A stretch of DNA of 64,000 nt from Clarkia xantiana subsp. parviflora (lineage: Eukaryota; Streptophyta; Magnoliopsida; Myrtales; Onagraceae), in assembly GCA_036873135.1 (NCBI GenBank), contig JAPTYO010000018.1, positions 124,001-188,000 on the forward strand. The letters are read 5' to 3'. Of the stretch, positions 1-12,154 are shown in pieces. The translations under genes were made by a program, and so were the position numbers. Positions within the stretch are counted from its first letter, which is position 1; every line of letters begins with the position of its first letter. The notes under the pieces were generated by a model, which made no database searches, was not told where the DNA came from, and saw only the letters and a list, made by a program, of their open reading frames with translations.

Positions 1-747
1 AAGGCGTTGGCCAGAACGACGGGGAACCAGATCATCAAGTTCCTCCAGACCCATATTGTGTCCAGATACGGGATTCCTAAGGTGGTGATCAGCGACAATG
101 GTCCACCGTTTAACGGCTCTCAGATGAGAGAGTATTTGGAGGAGTTGAACATTGAGCATCGGACAGCTTCTATACGCCATGCTCAAACTAACGGTCAGGT
201 GGAATCAGCCAACAAAATCGTGATGGATGGCCTGAAGAAGAGGGTCTATGCCTTGAAGGGCAAATGGCTGAACGAACTGGAAAACGTGCTTTGGGCTGTT
301 AGAACGACACCCAAACGATCAACGGGGGAGACTCCGTTTGGCCTTGTTTATGGCACGGAGGCTGTCGCCCCCGTGGAGGTAGCTGTGGCGTCCCATCGGA
401 TGAGATATTACGAGCCTCTGACGAATGATGAAATGAGACGTCTGGACTTGGACTTACTCGAAGAAAAAAGGCGGGAAGCCGATGAAGTCCAAGCTCGAAT
501 GCCTTTGGCGACAGCCAGGTACTACAATCGGCGAGTGAAGTCCCGACAGTTCTTCGTCGGGGAGCTGGTTTGGCGTCGCAACGAGTTTACCCTTTTGGAT
601 TGAATCAACAAGATGTCACCAAAATGGGAAGGACCTTATAAGGTCGTGGGGATGCCAGCTCCAAATGCGTACAAGTTGGAAGACCTCGATGGCGGAACGT
701 TAAAGCATTCTTTTAGTGGCGAACACTTGAAGAAACATCATGCTTGA
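1..747 (+). pseudogene. Integrase 3' portion of A1 polyprotein (premature stop)
   Basis: C-terminal half of a Ty3/gypsy integrase, open in frame 1 from base 1. Visible are the second catalytic Asp in ISDNGPPFN, the catalytic Glu in GQVESANKIV, and the conserved GETPFGLVYGTEAV segment, followed by the C-terminal domain ending in HLKKHHA. A TGA at 601-603 replaces the Arg codon (CGA) found in B and D at LLDRINKMSPKW. The same frame then runs to the normal stop at 745-747, so this is a single C-to-T type nonsense change rather than a natural end. Integrase inserts element cDNA into nuclear DNA; this copy would lose its last about 47 residues. Confidence 0.9.
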
Positions 748-1440
748 AGAAAGTCGCCTTAAGTGGTGCCCGATAAAGTCGCCTTAAGTGGTGCCCGATA
801 AAGTCGCCTTAAGTGGTGCCCGATGTAAAGTCGCCTTAAGTGGTGTATGCTGTGTATCGTTTAATTCGATGTAAGCCAATTTTGTGCCATCAATAAATAA
901 AGAGGTTGCTTCCAATCAGAATCGTTCTTAGATTTACTCAAGCATTATAAAGTCGCCTTGAGTGGTGCACGAGAAAAGTCGCCTTAAGTGGTGCACGATT
1001 CTTAGATTTACTCTAAGTAATATAAAGTCGCCTTAAGGGGCGCAAGTTGAAAAGTCGCCTTAAGTGGTGCACGATGTAAAGTCGCCTTAAGTGGTGCATG
1101 ATGATAAGTCGCCTTAAGTGGCGTGAGTCGAAAAGTCGCCTTAAGTGGTGCAGGGAAAAAGTCGTCTTAAGTGATGCATGATTCTTAGATTTAATCTAAG
1201 TGTTGTTAAAAGCCGTCTTAAGTGATGCACGAGATTAAGCCGCCTTAGGTGGTACGTGAAGGTAAGTCACCATAAGTGGTGCAAGTTGGTAAGTCGTCTT
1301 AAGTGATGTGTGATTCTTGGATTTATTCTGAGTATTGGAGAGTCACCTTAAGTGGTGCATGATGATAAGTCGGCTTAAGTGGTGCAAGTTAGTAAATCGT
1401 CTTAAGTGATGAACGAGAATATCTTAAGTGTCGAGGTTTC
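748..1440 (+). repeat. Minisatellite of A1: CCTTAAGTGG-type units
   Basis: Tandem, degenerate copies built on the core GTCGCCTTAAGTGGTGC lie directly behind the pol stop. The first copies (about 750-840) are near-identical 27-base units; later ones alternate with a spacer containing TTCTTAGATTTA. Each core carries the short palindrome CTTAAG. Related arrays occupy the same place in D (8830-9490) and, reversed, in B (15050-15875). Plant Tat elements are known for fast-changing tandem repeats between pol and the 3' LTR. Confidence 0.85.
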
Positions 1441-1582
1441 GACTTAAGAAAGTATAGTAAAGCCACTGGGAGAAGTGCAATGAAAGAATCGGAACTACGA
1501 AAGTCTGATATTAATGGGGCTCGAAGGCCCGACGATTACAAAAGGAGGAGAATACAAAGATTCTATCGATAAGCAGTTAGGC

Positions 1583-1982
1583 CTAATCCTTGTTAGCGGC
1601 ATCAACGAGAACAGGGTCCGCAAGGTCTGCGGCAGAAGGCTCCACAAGGTCAGCCGTTGGAGGATTGGCTATCGGGGTCATGGGATCGAGGAGTTTCCGA
1701 TGAAGAAGTAGCTCCTCTTCACTCTGAACTTGTGCTATGCATTTCCGGCCTTGAGCATCGGCTTCTCTGGTGGAAATGATACATTCTTCCCGGAGAGCTG
1801 CATCATAAGCAGTGCTGAAAATTTCGTTCAGAACATAGTCAAAATTAAAAGGCTTTCTCCCCTCAGAGCTGGACCCGCTGTCTGAAAAGTAACAATGGCA
1901 AGAAAAACACAGTGGGATTCTCGGAAAGCTATAAATAAGGAAAAGACGAACAAGCAATGAAGGAAAAATCCTTACCAGACAT
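1583..1982 (-). pseudogene. Antisense accessory gene of A1, internally deleted
   Basis: Reads opposite to A1. A 7-nt first coding exon, ATGTCTG (1982-1976), is followed by an intron with GTAAG donor and CAG acceptor (1975-1882). Exon 2 from 1881 encodes DSGSSSEGRKPFNFDY and the TAYDAALREE motif, as in B and D. It then jumps straight to the acidic C-terminal tail ending near DAANKD. The helical middle and coiled-coil parts present in B are missing, so about 1.5 kb of gene was lost in frame. Function of the family is not established; the N-terminus resembles the 'putative gypsy type transposon' family (Transposase_28), a call made by eye. Confidence 0.7.
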
Positions 1983-2532
1983 GATGAAGTGGAAGTTGAG
2001 GGAATGAACTGGGCGTCGCCGGAAAGATGACCGGAGAAACTCTGAGACCTTCGGAATTACAGAGCTTGAATTCACAGAGAAGTTGCAGAGAGCTTTTGAG
2101 AATTCGGAAACGGTAAAAGTTAAACTGTGACCATGGCTAGGGTTTTATAGGCGAAAAGGACAGTTGAAGGGACACTTCGATCCGAGTCGTCGAAGTCGAA
2201 GAGTTTTAATCTGGACCGTTGAGATGAAACGTGCAGAAGGACAACAGACGTAATGATGAAACGGCCTGAAAAGCACTTTTCAGAAAAGAACAGGCGCGAA
2301 AAATCAGGCACGAGGGTCGAAAACGTCGCTTCACTATCTACTGCATTTAATGAACTGGGGAATCGAGGAGACCCCTGGGATTTGGCAGTTACCCACAAAA
2401 CGCTGAGGAAACGTGAAAGAAAAGATTAGTACTGAATGACCATGTCAAGGGAAAGATCCCCGATTCCAATATCGGGAGGTTGGGAGTTGGAAGACACGAC
2501 GAACTAAAAGTCCCTCATGTCTTGGGGGCAAA

Positions 2533-3251
2533 TAATGGGTTCGACTACAGCCGTCAGGCCCTTTAACGGTGAGGAAACGGCAAACAGGCCCACCAAGCCC
2601 CAAATGAAGGTCAAGATGACCCAGGAGAAGGGTCCCGATGAAGGGAGTCCCGATGATGAAAGGTTCCGACAGAGTCGGTTTCGACAGATGAGCTGGAAGC
2701 TCCCGATGAGAAGCCTTTAAGTAGGCCCCGATGACGAATCCCTGAGAACGATTGGCCCTGTCACGATGACGAGGGGCCCCGAGCGGTGACACAACGAGAT
2801 AACTCTGGAGTCCCCGACGGGAGTCGGGACTCGTTATCAGAGGATAAGGCCAAGATACGCGGGGCGTGGCCAAGATACGCGAAACGTGGTTAAGATACAC
2901 GGAGCGTGGCCGAGATACGCGGGGCGTGGCTGAGATACGCGAGATCATGGCCTAGATAGGCGGGATCACACCCGAGATACGCGGGATACGGGCTAACCAC
3001 CCCTAACGGTTCACCAGGTAACTGAGGCATCTCTTCGCCTATAAAAAGGGCAAGAGGTCACCTCAGATCACTTACGTTGAATTACACACCCTTTGATATT
3101 ATTGCTTGCCAGTTCGTATTAGGCACTCATTTAAGCATCAGAGAGGGATTCTGGGTCACCGCCCGGTCTATCCCCTCTTGCAGGATTGCGTTGAGCAAAG
3201 GAGCTAGGATCGCCGTCAAAGTCCGTACCGGAGTTCCACCGTGATCCAACA
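2533..3251 (+). repeat. A1 3' LTR
   Basis: 719 bp, from TAATGGGTTCG (other copies begin TGATGGGTTCG, so the first dinucleotide is mutated) to GTGATCCAACA. It contains short GATACGCGGGGCGTGG-type repeats at about 2853-2990, a TATA-like CTATAAAAAGG near 3040 and the U5 motif AAGCATCAGAGAGGGATTCT near 3133. The same LTR occurs in B (three copies) and at the right edge of the window. Confidence 0.9.
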
Positions 3252-3261
3252 TACCCGATCG

Positions 3262-6200
3262 ATGGCTGGCAAGCAAAAGAAGAGACAAGGACAATCCGGT
3301 GGTTCCCGTCACCCTGCTGGAACTCTGAATTCAGGGCCGCCGGAGCGCACTGTTGATCGGAATGATCCTCCCCCTGCTGTTTCCCAGACAAGGGGCCATC
3401 ATGATGATCGCGAAGATTCCATTCGAAACTCGTCGGAGAGCCGGGAAGAAATCCTGAGGAGGGACCAGGATGCACCTGCAAAGCCGGATTTAGCAAAGGC
3501 TGTGATGGATGCCATGCCAGTATTTTTTGAAGCTATGGAGGCTCTCCTGGACCGAAGGGAGGCCGCCAAGAAGAAGGGGGAGGAGTTGCCTCCGCCTCCG
3601 CCGATGGAGAATCGGGACGGGCAGGAGGCCCAACCCGAGCACCAGGACAAGGGCAAGGAGCCCGCTCAGTTGGAGCAGTTCGTGATTGATGGGCCTGGAC
3701 CGGTGCAACACAGGACCATCCCTCTTAGTGGTCCTATCACCCCCGACCAGGTGGTGAAGATTGTGAACATCTGTATGGGAGACCAGAAGAAGATGATGTC
3801 GAAGCTGAGGGATCGATCCACTCACCCCTTTGTTCCCCGATTGGTGAACACCACTGCCCCGCCGGGGCTTGGTATCCCGATAATCAAGGAGTATGATGGC
3901 GAGGGAGATCCAGTTCGTCATGTCCAGAAGCATGTCATGGCTTGTCTAGGCCGAGCCCCGAATGACGATATAGTGTGCGTTTTGTTCCCAGGCACACTTG
4001 GTTAGAGGGCCCTGACGTGGTTCTTCAGCCTTCCCCCAGGGTGCATCTCTAGCTGGACCCAGATGCATGATCGGTTCATCCAACAATACCAGGGCCGTCG
4101 GCGTCTCCTGAAAAGCGCGAGGTCCCTGGCTGAGGTGGTACAGAGGCCCGACGAGTCGCTGGCGCATTACTACCAGAGGTACACTGCCATTGTGGCCGAG
4201 ATTGATGAGGAACTGTCGGAGGGAGAGACCATCCGCACCTTCATTCGGAACCTGACAGCACCATATGGTTCCGACCTGATGCACAGCGTGGCTGAGAAGG
4301 CTGTGTGGAACATGGAGGCGTTGCAGAAAAGGGTGAAGCAACAAATCGACGTACAGGAGTCGAAGATAGTTGCCGGAGACCTGGATCCTCCGAAATCAAA
4401 CAAGGGGAAGCAGTCGTTCAAACCCTCGGACGATCGCAGGAGGAAAGATAAACCCGACGGCAGTCGGGGTCGAGGCCGTCCCGATCGGAGGGAAGACAAG
4501 CGTTCCTCGAAGTCGGACAAGCGGGAGGACCACTACACTCCTCTCATTTGTTCCATGGGTGCTGTGTTGGCGGTGATGGACCGACAGGGTATCGCCAGGT
4601 ATCCCCCGAAGAAGGATGGAGAGTTCATGGGAGCTCGCACCGATCGTTTTTGTCGTTTCCATCGTGCCAACGGTCACGACACCAACCATTGTCGGGAGTT
4701 GAAGAAGGAGATTGAGAAGCTGATCCAGCGGGGGAAGCTCAAGGAATTTGTGGCTGGGCAACGGGGCCGATCCCGTTCCCGGTCCCGATCGCGGTCCCGT
4801 TCCCGATCCCGTGGTCGATCCCCGAAGAAGGACAAACCTGAGTCTTCCAATGCCCGCAAGGAGAAACGGGGGACCATTAACGTGATTCATGGGGGACTTG
4901 CTGTGGGAGGAGATACCACGGCATCTCGGGAGGTCTATGCTTCTCGGATTCCCATTGCTGTAGTGCTGGGCAAGAGGGCTCGAAATTGGACTCCGAAAGA
5001 AGAAATGGTGATTCCCTTCTCAGCGGAGGACCTGATAGGTGTGGAGACCCCGCACGATGATGCTTTGGTCGTGACCCTGAACGTGGATGGGTACGAGATG
5101 AAGCGAATCCTGATTGATGGAGGGAGCTCCTCCGATATTCTGTTCATGGATGCACTGGAGGCCATGGGAAAAACCAAGAAGGACTTGAAGCCTGCGGACT
5201 TCCCGATGGTCGGATTTTCGGGCTCTACCTCTTACCTGGTGGGGATGATCACCTTACCGGTCGAGTTTGGAAGTGGTTGGAAGTCGGAGAAGAGGAATGT
5301 GGAGTTCGTGGTGGTCGAGTCGGCAGGAACCTACAACGCCATTATCGGGAGGACTACCATCAACCCGCTGGGGGCAGTTGCCTCAACTGTCCATCAAAAG
5401 CTGAAGTTCCCGACCGACCATGGAATCGGGGAGGTCCAGGGCGATCAGATAGCCTCCAGGAGGTGCTACGTCAATGCCACTCGAAGGAGGAATCGGGATG
5501 CTATGACTGTTTTCCTGACTGATGCTGATCCCCGAGAGGAGTTTGGGCGTCCCGCCCCGATGGAGGATTTGAAGGAGGTCGAGATCGATGGACCTCAAAG
5601 AAAGGTAAAAATCGGGTCCGCTCTGTCTGAGGAGACGGCCCGAGAACTGATTGATTTGCTGAAGGAGTTCAAGGAGCTATTTGCCTGGTCCCTGAGCGAC
5701 ATGCCAGGAATCAGCCCCGATGTAATTACTCACGAGCTGAAGATTGATCCCGCGATTAAGCCGATCACACAAAGAAGGCGCCCGATGGGCGCCGACAAGA
5801 AGATCGCGATCCAGCAAGAGGTGGGCAGGTTGCTCGATGCTGGATTCATTAGGGAGCTCCAATTCCAGACCTGGGTCGCCAACCCCGTCCTGGTGAAGAA
5901 GAGCAACGGCAAGTGGCGGATGTGTGTTGATTTCCGTGACCTAAACAAAGCATGCCCGAAGGATTGTTATCCGCTCCCGAGGATCGACCAGCTGGTGGAT
6001 GCCACATCGGGACATGAGTTGCTGAGCTTTATGGATGCCTATTCCGGCTACAATCAGATTAAGATGTCCAAGGAGGATGCCCCCCACACCGCCTTTTATG
6101 CTGATAGTTACATCTATCACTATGATGTTATGCCCTTTGGACTGATCAATGCAGGTGCAACTTATCAAAGGATGGTGAACAAGCTGTTTGGGGACATGTT

Positions 6201-8829
6201 GGGGAAAACAATGGAGGCCTATGTGGACGACATGCTGGTGAAGTCCCGACAGGCCGAGGATCATGTTCACAACTTAGCCACAGCGTTCGAGCGAATGAGG
6301 CTTCATCAAGTTCGCTTGAACCCGACCAAGTGTGCCTTCGGAGTGCACTCAGGGAAGTTTTTGGGCTTCATGGTGAGCCAGAGGGGAATCGAGGTGAACC
6401 CTGAGAAGTTGAAGGCAATCGAGGAGATGAAGTCCCCGACGAACCATCGGGAGGTGCAGGTGCTGAATGGACGATTGGCCGCGATGAATCGCTTTCTGTC
6501 CAAAGCAAGTGATCGATCCATGTTGTTCTTTGAAGTGCTGAGGGCCAACAAGAAGTTTTAGTGGACTGCCAAGTGCGAGGAGGCGTTCCAGGCACTCAAG
6601 CAGCACCTCCGCACCCTCCCGCCATTGGCGAAGCCCATCCCAGGCGAGCCACTCTATCTGTATTTGGTTATTTATGAATTTGCTGTTAGCTCTGTCTTAG
6701 TGAAAGTTGTAGAGGGTAGCCAAGTCCCCGTCTATTATGTAAGCAAGGCACTCGCCAAGTCTGAAATGAATTATCCCGCCGTTGAGAAGTATCTTTATGC
6801 GTTGATTGTTACTGCTCGGAAGCTGAGACCTTACTTCCATGCGCATGAGATTACCGTTTGGACGAATCAGCCCTTGAAACATTTTTTGAACCGACCTGAT
6901 GCGTCGGGGAGATTAGTGAAATGAGCAGTCGAGCTTAGTGAGTTCCACATTCACTTTGCTCCGAGAACGGCTATTAAGGGCCAGGCGTTGGCGGATTTCA
7001 TAGCAGAGTCTACAGCCCCCGATCTAGAAGAAGCGGGCCCTATAGAGGGGGCAACTATGGAAGTCCCGATAACAGAGCAGTCAGAACAGCCCTACGCCGA
7101 AAATATTTGGGAGATGTATACCGATGGCTCCTCAAATTCAGAAGGATCGGGAGCAGGTTTCGTACTGATACCACCGGACGGAGGCGAGCCCCTCCGATAT
7201 GCCTTGGCTCTGACATTTAGGGTCACCAACAATGAAGCTGAATATGAGGCTCTCATCACTGGCCTCAAGATTGCTAAAGGAACGAGAGTTGGTCACTTAA
7301 AGGTGAAGTGCGACGCTAGCCTGATCGTGAACCAAGTCCAGGGGCGATACGAAGCAAAGAGCCTGATGATGAAAAAGTATCTTCACGAGGTGCAAACCCT
7401 GAAGGAGAGTTTCAAGAGCTTCGATATTGAGGCGATCCCGAGGGAGGATAATATGGAAGCAGATGCCTTGAGCATGTTCGCCTTGGGGGCACCCCTTGAT
7501 GAAAGTCGGAAGGTGCATTTCTTGGAGAAGGTGATCCTGTAAACCACCGATCAATCGGAGGTATGCGCCATTGAGATCGGATCGGAGGAGCCCACTTGGA
7601 TGACCCCGATAGCCGCGTATCTGACTCCGGGGGCAGTCCCCGATGATAAAATAGCAACCGGCAAAATACGCCGAATAGCGCCCAATTATGTGATGGTGGA
7701 CAATCAGTTGTACAAAAATGGGTATTTAACTCCTTATCTGAAATGCGTGGCCGAGCCCGACACAGGTCGGATCCTCATGGAGGTGCACGAAGGATATTTG
7801 GCTTGTCATGAAGGGGCCCGATCCATCGTGAGGAAAGTGCTGAACCTGGGCTATTACTGGCCCTCGATGAACAAGGAGGCAATGATGCTAGTCCGATCCT
7901 ATGACGCTTGCCAGAGGTACGCCCTGAATATCGTGGCTCCAGCTGCCGATCTGACGTCCATCAAGAGTGCTTGGCCCTTCGCGCAATGGGGAATCGACTT
8001 TGTGGGATCCCTTCCAGTTGCAAAAGGTCAGTGCCGATATTTAGTCGTGGCTATTGATTATTTTTCGAAATGGATAGAAGCTAAGGCATTGGCCAAGACA
8101 ACGGGGAGCCATATCCTCAAATTCCTTCAGACCCATATCATATCCCGATACGGGATCCCCAAGGTGGTGATCAGTGATAATGGCCCTCCGTTTAACGGGG
8201 CCCAGTGGAATGAGTACCTGGAGGAACTGAAAATTGAGAATTGAACAGCCTCTGTCCGTCATGCGCAAACCAATGGAAAGGTGGAGTCAGCCAACAAGAT
8301 CGTGGTGGATGGCCTGAAGAAGAGGGTCCATGCCTTGAAGGGCAAATGGCTGGATGAGCTGGAAAATGTGCTTTGGGCTGTTAGAACAACACCCAAACGA
8401 TCGACTGGGGAAACTCCGTTTGGCCTTGTTTATGGCACGGAAGCAGTTGCTCCCATCGAAATAGCTGTGGCATCCCATCGGACGAGGTACTATGAACCTT
8501 TGTCGAATGATGAAATGAGGCGTCTGGACTTGGACTTGGTCGAAGATAAGAGGCGGAGTGCCGAGGAGACCCAGGCTCGGATGCGCTTGACAACAACCCG
8601 ATATTATAATCGACGAGTCAAGTCTCGACAGTTCTTTGTCGGGGAACTGGTCTGGCGTCGGAACGAATTTACCCTTTTGGATCGAATCAACAAGATGTCG
8701 CCAAAATGGTAAGGGCCTTATAAGGTCGTGGGGATGGCAGCTCGAAATGCGTATAAGTTGGAAGACCTCAATGGCAATGTGTTGAAGCATTCTTTTAGTG
8801 GCGAACACTTGAAGAAATGTCATGCTTGA
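3262..8829 (+). pseudogene. D gag-pol polyprotein with six in-frame stops
   Basis: One frame throughout, from ATG 3262 to TGA 8827-8829, broken only by stops at 4003, 6559, 6922, 7540, 8242 and 8710; no frameshift seen. Order: Gag capsid (about 3880-4350); zinc motif C-x2-H-x4-H-x4-C (4651-4692); an Arg-Ser dipeptide run (4768-4821); aspartic protease active site DGGSS (5116-5130); reverse transcriptase with YVDD (6220-6231); RNase H (about 6600-6990); a second, archaeal-type RNase H with MYTDGSS (from 7114), the mark of the Tat lineage; integrase zinc region (about 7790-7920) and core with ISDNGPPFN (about 8170). Gag packages RNA; Pol copies and integrates it. The six stops make this copy non-autonomous. 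Confidence 0.92.
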
Positions 8830-9490
8830 TGTTATGTCGCCTTCAGTGGTGCAAGTTGTTTGTTAAGTCACCTTCAGTGGTGCAAGTTATTAAGTCGCCT
8901 TCAGTGGGGCAAGTTGTTTATCGAAGTCACCTTCAGTGGTGCAAGTTATTTATCGTTTTGAGTCGAAATAAACAGGTTTTGACCCATCAATGAATAAAGA
9001 GGTTGCTTCCGACCAGATTGTGCTTAGAGTTATCGTTCTAAGTATGCTTTAATCGCCTTAAGTGGTGTAGTCAAATCGCCTTAAGTGGCGTGGTTTCGCC
9101 TTAAGTGGCGTGGTTTCGCCTTAAGTGGCGTGGTTTCGCCTTAAGTGGCGTGGTTTCGCCTTAAGTGGCATGATTTCGCCTTAAGTGGCGTGGTTTCGCC
9201 TTAAGTGGCATGATTTCGCCTTAAGTGGCGTGGTTTCGCCCTAAGTGGCGTGGTTTCGCCTTAAGTGGCCCGATTATATCGCCTTAAGTGGTGTGGATAA
9301 AATGCCTTAAGTGGCACGATTAAACCGCCTTAAGTGGTGTGGATAAAATGCCATAAATGGCACGATTAAATCGCCTTAAGTGATGTGGGTAAAATGTCTT
9401 AAGTGACGCGTCGAAATCACTCTAAGTGGTATGATCGAATTGCCTTAAGTGGCGTGGTTAATTCACCTTAGGTGGTGTAGCGATAATCGC
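8830..9490 (+). repeat. Minisatellite of D: 20-bp CCTTAAGTGGCG units
   Basis: Starts right after the pol stop with TCGCCTTCAGTGGTGCAAGTT copies, then shifts near 9100-9260 to an almost perfect 20-bp period (TTCGCCTTAAGTGGCGTGGT), and decays after 9280. The core is shared with A1 and B but the period and flanks differ, so each element has amplified its own version. A short unique stretch holding GAATAAAGAGGTTGC (about 8990) interrupts the array and also occurs in A1 and B. Confidence 0.85.
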
Positions 9491-9571
9491 AACCAAAAAA
9501 GATTGATATTATAAAGATCTAAAAGGTTCACGACAAAAGAAGGAAAGTACAAGGATTCGAAAATAAAGCAA

Positions 9572-10882
9572 TTAAGCTTGATCCTTGGCAGCGTCGAGGG
9601 GAGCAGGGTCCACGAGATCTGTGCAGAAGGCTCCGTGATCGGAGGATCGGATCCTGGAAGATTGACCGCAGGAGGATCGGACCCTTGGAGGTCGACCGGT
9701 GAAGAGTCGATTATCGGGGGATCGGCTGTTGGGAGATCTGCACTTGGAGGCTCCACCGTGCCTTCAGCACCCGCAGCCCCCTCGGGGGTGTTGGCCCCGT
9801 CGCTCTCCTCGGAAAGGTTGAAATACCTCTCCGCGAAGGGGGCGAGAGTCTGAGACTTGGAGAAGTCGATGGCACCACCATACTCCAAATGGAGCTCCTC
9901 GACAGCGTTAAGCAGGGTGGTCTCCACCTCCGCCGTACAGAACTTCACTGCATCTAATTGGAAAGCCTCAGAGCCCCGATAATCTTCTCGTCCCTTGGCC
10001 TCAGCATCGGCCAGCTTGGTGGGAAACTCAGCGAGTTCCCGCTCCATCTGTCGGGACCGATTGGCGAGAAGGACTTTCTCAGCCTCCAGCCCCGCCTTGG
10101 CATCCTCAAGGGCCTTCTTCTCGAGGACAAGCCTGTCTCGATCCTCCGTGCGCTCCTACTTCTCTTCTTGGAGCTATTGTCGCTCCTGCTTCAACAGCCG
10201 CTCGAAGTCGTGAACCTGCCTCAGGAGGTCCCAAGTCTTCTGATTAAGGAGGGCCTGCTCCTTAACCAACTTCCCCTTCGCTGATTCGGAGGCAGCCAGA
10301 TCCTCCTTGAGACTGGCCAAGACCTCGGGGGCCGCCTTGGCTCGCTCCTGCTCCAGGGCCTCCTCCAGGGCCAGGACGTACCCGAAATAGCGGTGTTGGT
10401 CCGCTTTTTCCTGCGAAGAAGAAAGGAAGAGGTCAGTACACGAGAATATTCTGCCTTATATATACTAAGTGTAAAAATAGGAAACCTTACCTCTACACGG
10501 CGAACGGCCATGGCGCGAATGTCCGCGTGGATGTCCTCTCGAGCCAGCGAGAGCGGAAGCTTCATAGAGGGCGGAACTGAACCTGCCAGCAGGTGCAGAC
10601 CCAGTTCCGAGGATACATCATCCCGACGCAGCGGGACCCCCCGCAATGACTCCATCGGAGTCCAGGGAGCCGCCGCCTGGTCGGGGGTGTAAACCTGGTA
10701 GAAGCTCCCGTCTAAGAGGAGAGGGGAACGACGCCCTGAATGTCGGAGGTGCGGGCCTCCGAGCCTCCATGAGAACCCGTCGCCCCCTCAGGAGTCAGGC
10801 TCAAGACCGGCGAAAGCTGCTGCGCCAGAGAAGATGGAGGCAGCCCTTCGGGAGTCGGCTCCAGCGGGATCTGCCTCGCCCC
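9572..10882 (-). pseudogene. Antisense accessory gene of D, 3' half
   Basis: Reads opposite to D and continues, across the B insertion, the half at 22840-24463. It encodes a Glu/Lys/Arg-rich coiled-coil region, then LNAVEELHLEYGGAIDF and an acidic Pro/Ser-rich tail with repeated SDPP-type motifs. A good intron (GTAAGG donor at 10490, CAG acceptor at 10411) matches an intron at the same place in B. The expected end is TAA 9574-9572, but the long frame runs past it, so a small frameshift is likely near 9620. Product function unknown. Confidence 0.7.
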
Positions 10883-11578
10883 TGTTGGATCACGGTGGAA
10901 CTCCGGTACGGACTTTGATGGCAATCCTAGCTCCTTTGCTCCACGCAATCCTGCAAGAGGGGATAGACCGGGCGGTGACCCAGAATCCCTCTCCGATGCT
11001 TAAATGAGTATCTCGTATGACTGGCAAGCAGTAATCTCAAAGTATATTGAATTCAACGTAAGTGTTCTGAGGTGACCTCTTGCCCTTTTATAAGCGAAGA
11101 GATGCCTCAGGTACCTGGTGAACCGTTAGGGGTGGTTAGCCCGTATCCCGCGTATCTCGGATGTGATCTCGTTTATCTCGGCCACGCCCCGCGTATCTCG
11201 GCCACGCTCCGTGTATCTTAACCACGTTCCGCGTATCTCGGCCACGCCCCGCGTATCCTGGCCTTATCCTCTGGTAACGAGTCCCGACTCCCGTCGGGGA
11301 CTCCAGAGTTATCTCGTTGTGTCACCGCTCGGGGCCCCTCGTCATCGTGACAGGGCCAATCATTCTCAGGGATTCATCATCGGGGCCTACTTAAAGGCTT
11401 CTCATCGGGAGCTTCTAGCTCCACTGTCGGGACCGACTCTGTCGGGACCTTGCCTTGTCGGGACTCCCTTCGTCGGGACCCTTCTCCTAGGTCATCTTGA
11501 CCTTCATTTTGGGCCTGGTGGGCCTGTTTGCCGTTTCCTCCCCGTTAAAGGGCCTGATGGCTGTAATCGAACCCATCA
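10883..11578 (-). repeat. B 3' LTR
   Basis: 696 bp. On the minus strand it begins TGATGGGTTCGATTACAG and ends GTGATCCAACA. The reversed polypurine tract (TTTGCCCCCAAGACA) follows at 11579. It shares the A1 LTR's GATACGCGGGGCGTGG repeats, TATA region and U5 motif GCATCGGAGAGGG. Confidence 0.92.
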
Positions 11579-12154
11579 TTTGCCCCCAAGACATGAGGGA
11601 CTTTTAGTTCGTCGTGTCTTCCAACTCCGATCTTCCGATGCTGGAATCGGGGATCTTTCCCTTGGTTTAGTTACTCAATTATCAGTCTTCTCCTTCACGT
11701 TTCCTCAATGTTTTGTAGATAACTGTTAAATCCTAGGGGTCTCCTCGGTTCCCCAGTGCATTAAATGCAGTAGATAATGGAGTGACGTTTTCAGCCCACG
11801 TGCCTGATTTTTCGCGCCTGTCCTTTTCTGAAAAGTGCTTTCAGGCCGTTTCATCATTACGTCCGTTGTCCTTCTGCACGTTTCATCTCAACGGTCCAGA
11901 TTAAGACTCTTCGACTTCGACGACTCGGATCGAAGTGTCCTTTCAACCGTCTTCTTCGACTATAAAACCCTAGCCATGGTCATAATTTAACTTTTACCGT
12001 CTTCGAATTCTCAAGAGCTCTCTGCGATTCCTCTGCGATTTCTCTGCGATTCCAGGCTCTGTGATTTCAAGCTTTGTGATTTCGAAGGTCTTTGGAGTTT
12101 CTCCGATCATCTTTCCGGCGACGCTTCATTCATCTCCTCAATCTCTACTTCATC

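Larger units (their letters stand above)
1..3251 (+). mobile_element. Tat-lineage Ty3/gypsy element A1, 3' part
   Basis: Truncated by the window's left edge. In order it holds the integrase end, a minisatellite, an antisense accessory gene remnant, a polypurine tract (GGGGGCAAA just before 2533) and the 3' LTR. The integrase closely resembles that of element B and differs more from that of D, so A1 and B belong to one subfamily. The five bases after the LTR (TACCC, 3252-3256) fall inside what would be the fourth and fifth codons of D's gag, so A1 seems inserted there. Its 5' LTR lies outside the window, so the target duplication cannot be confirmed. Confidence 0.85.

Noticed and set aside
748..1440. 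Regular short repeats as a possible CRISPR array
   Set aside because: Plant DNA, spacers are themselves repeats, and the units lie in a retrotransposon 3' region with no cas genes.
4674..4877. RDRERDRDR-type frames opposite to the Arg-Ser run
   Set aside because: Antisense shadow of the RS codons in D (and likewise in B at 19839-20039).
11163..11729. Long open frame across the A/B LTR (also 2445-2948, 21729-22235, 22098-22604, 63392-63811)
   Set aside because: The same PRVSRPRS-type frame appears in every LTR copy because the LTR is conserved and made of TAG-poor GATACGCGG repeats; it spans U3/R with no start context or family match.
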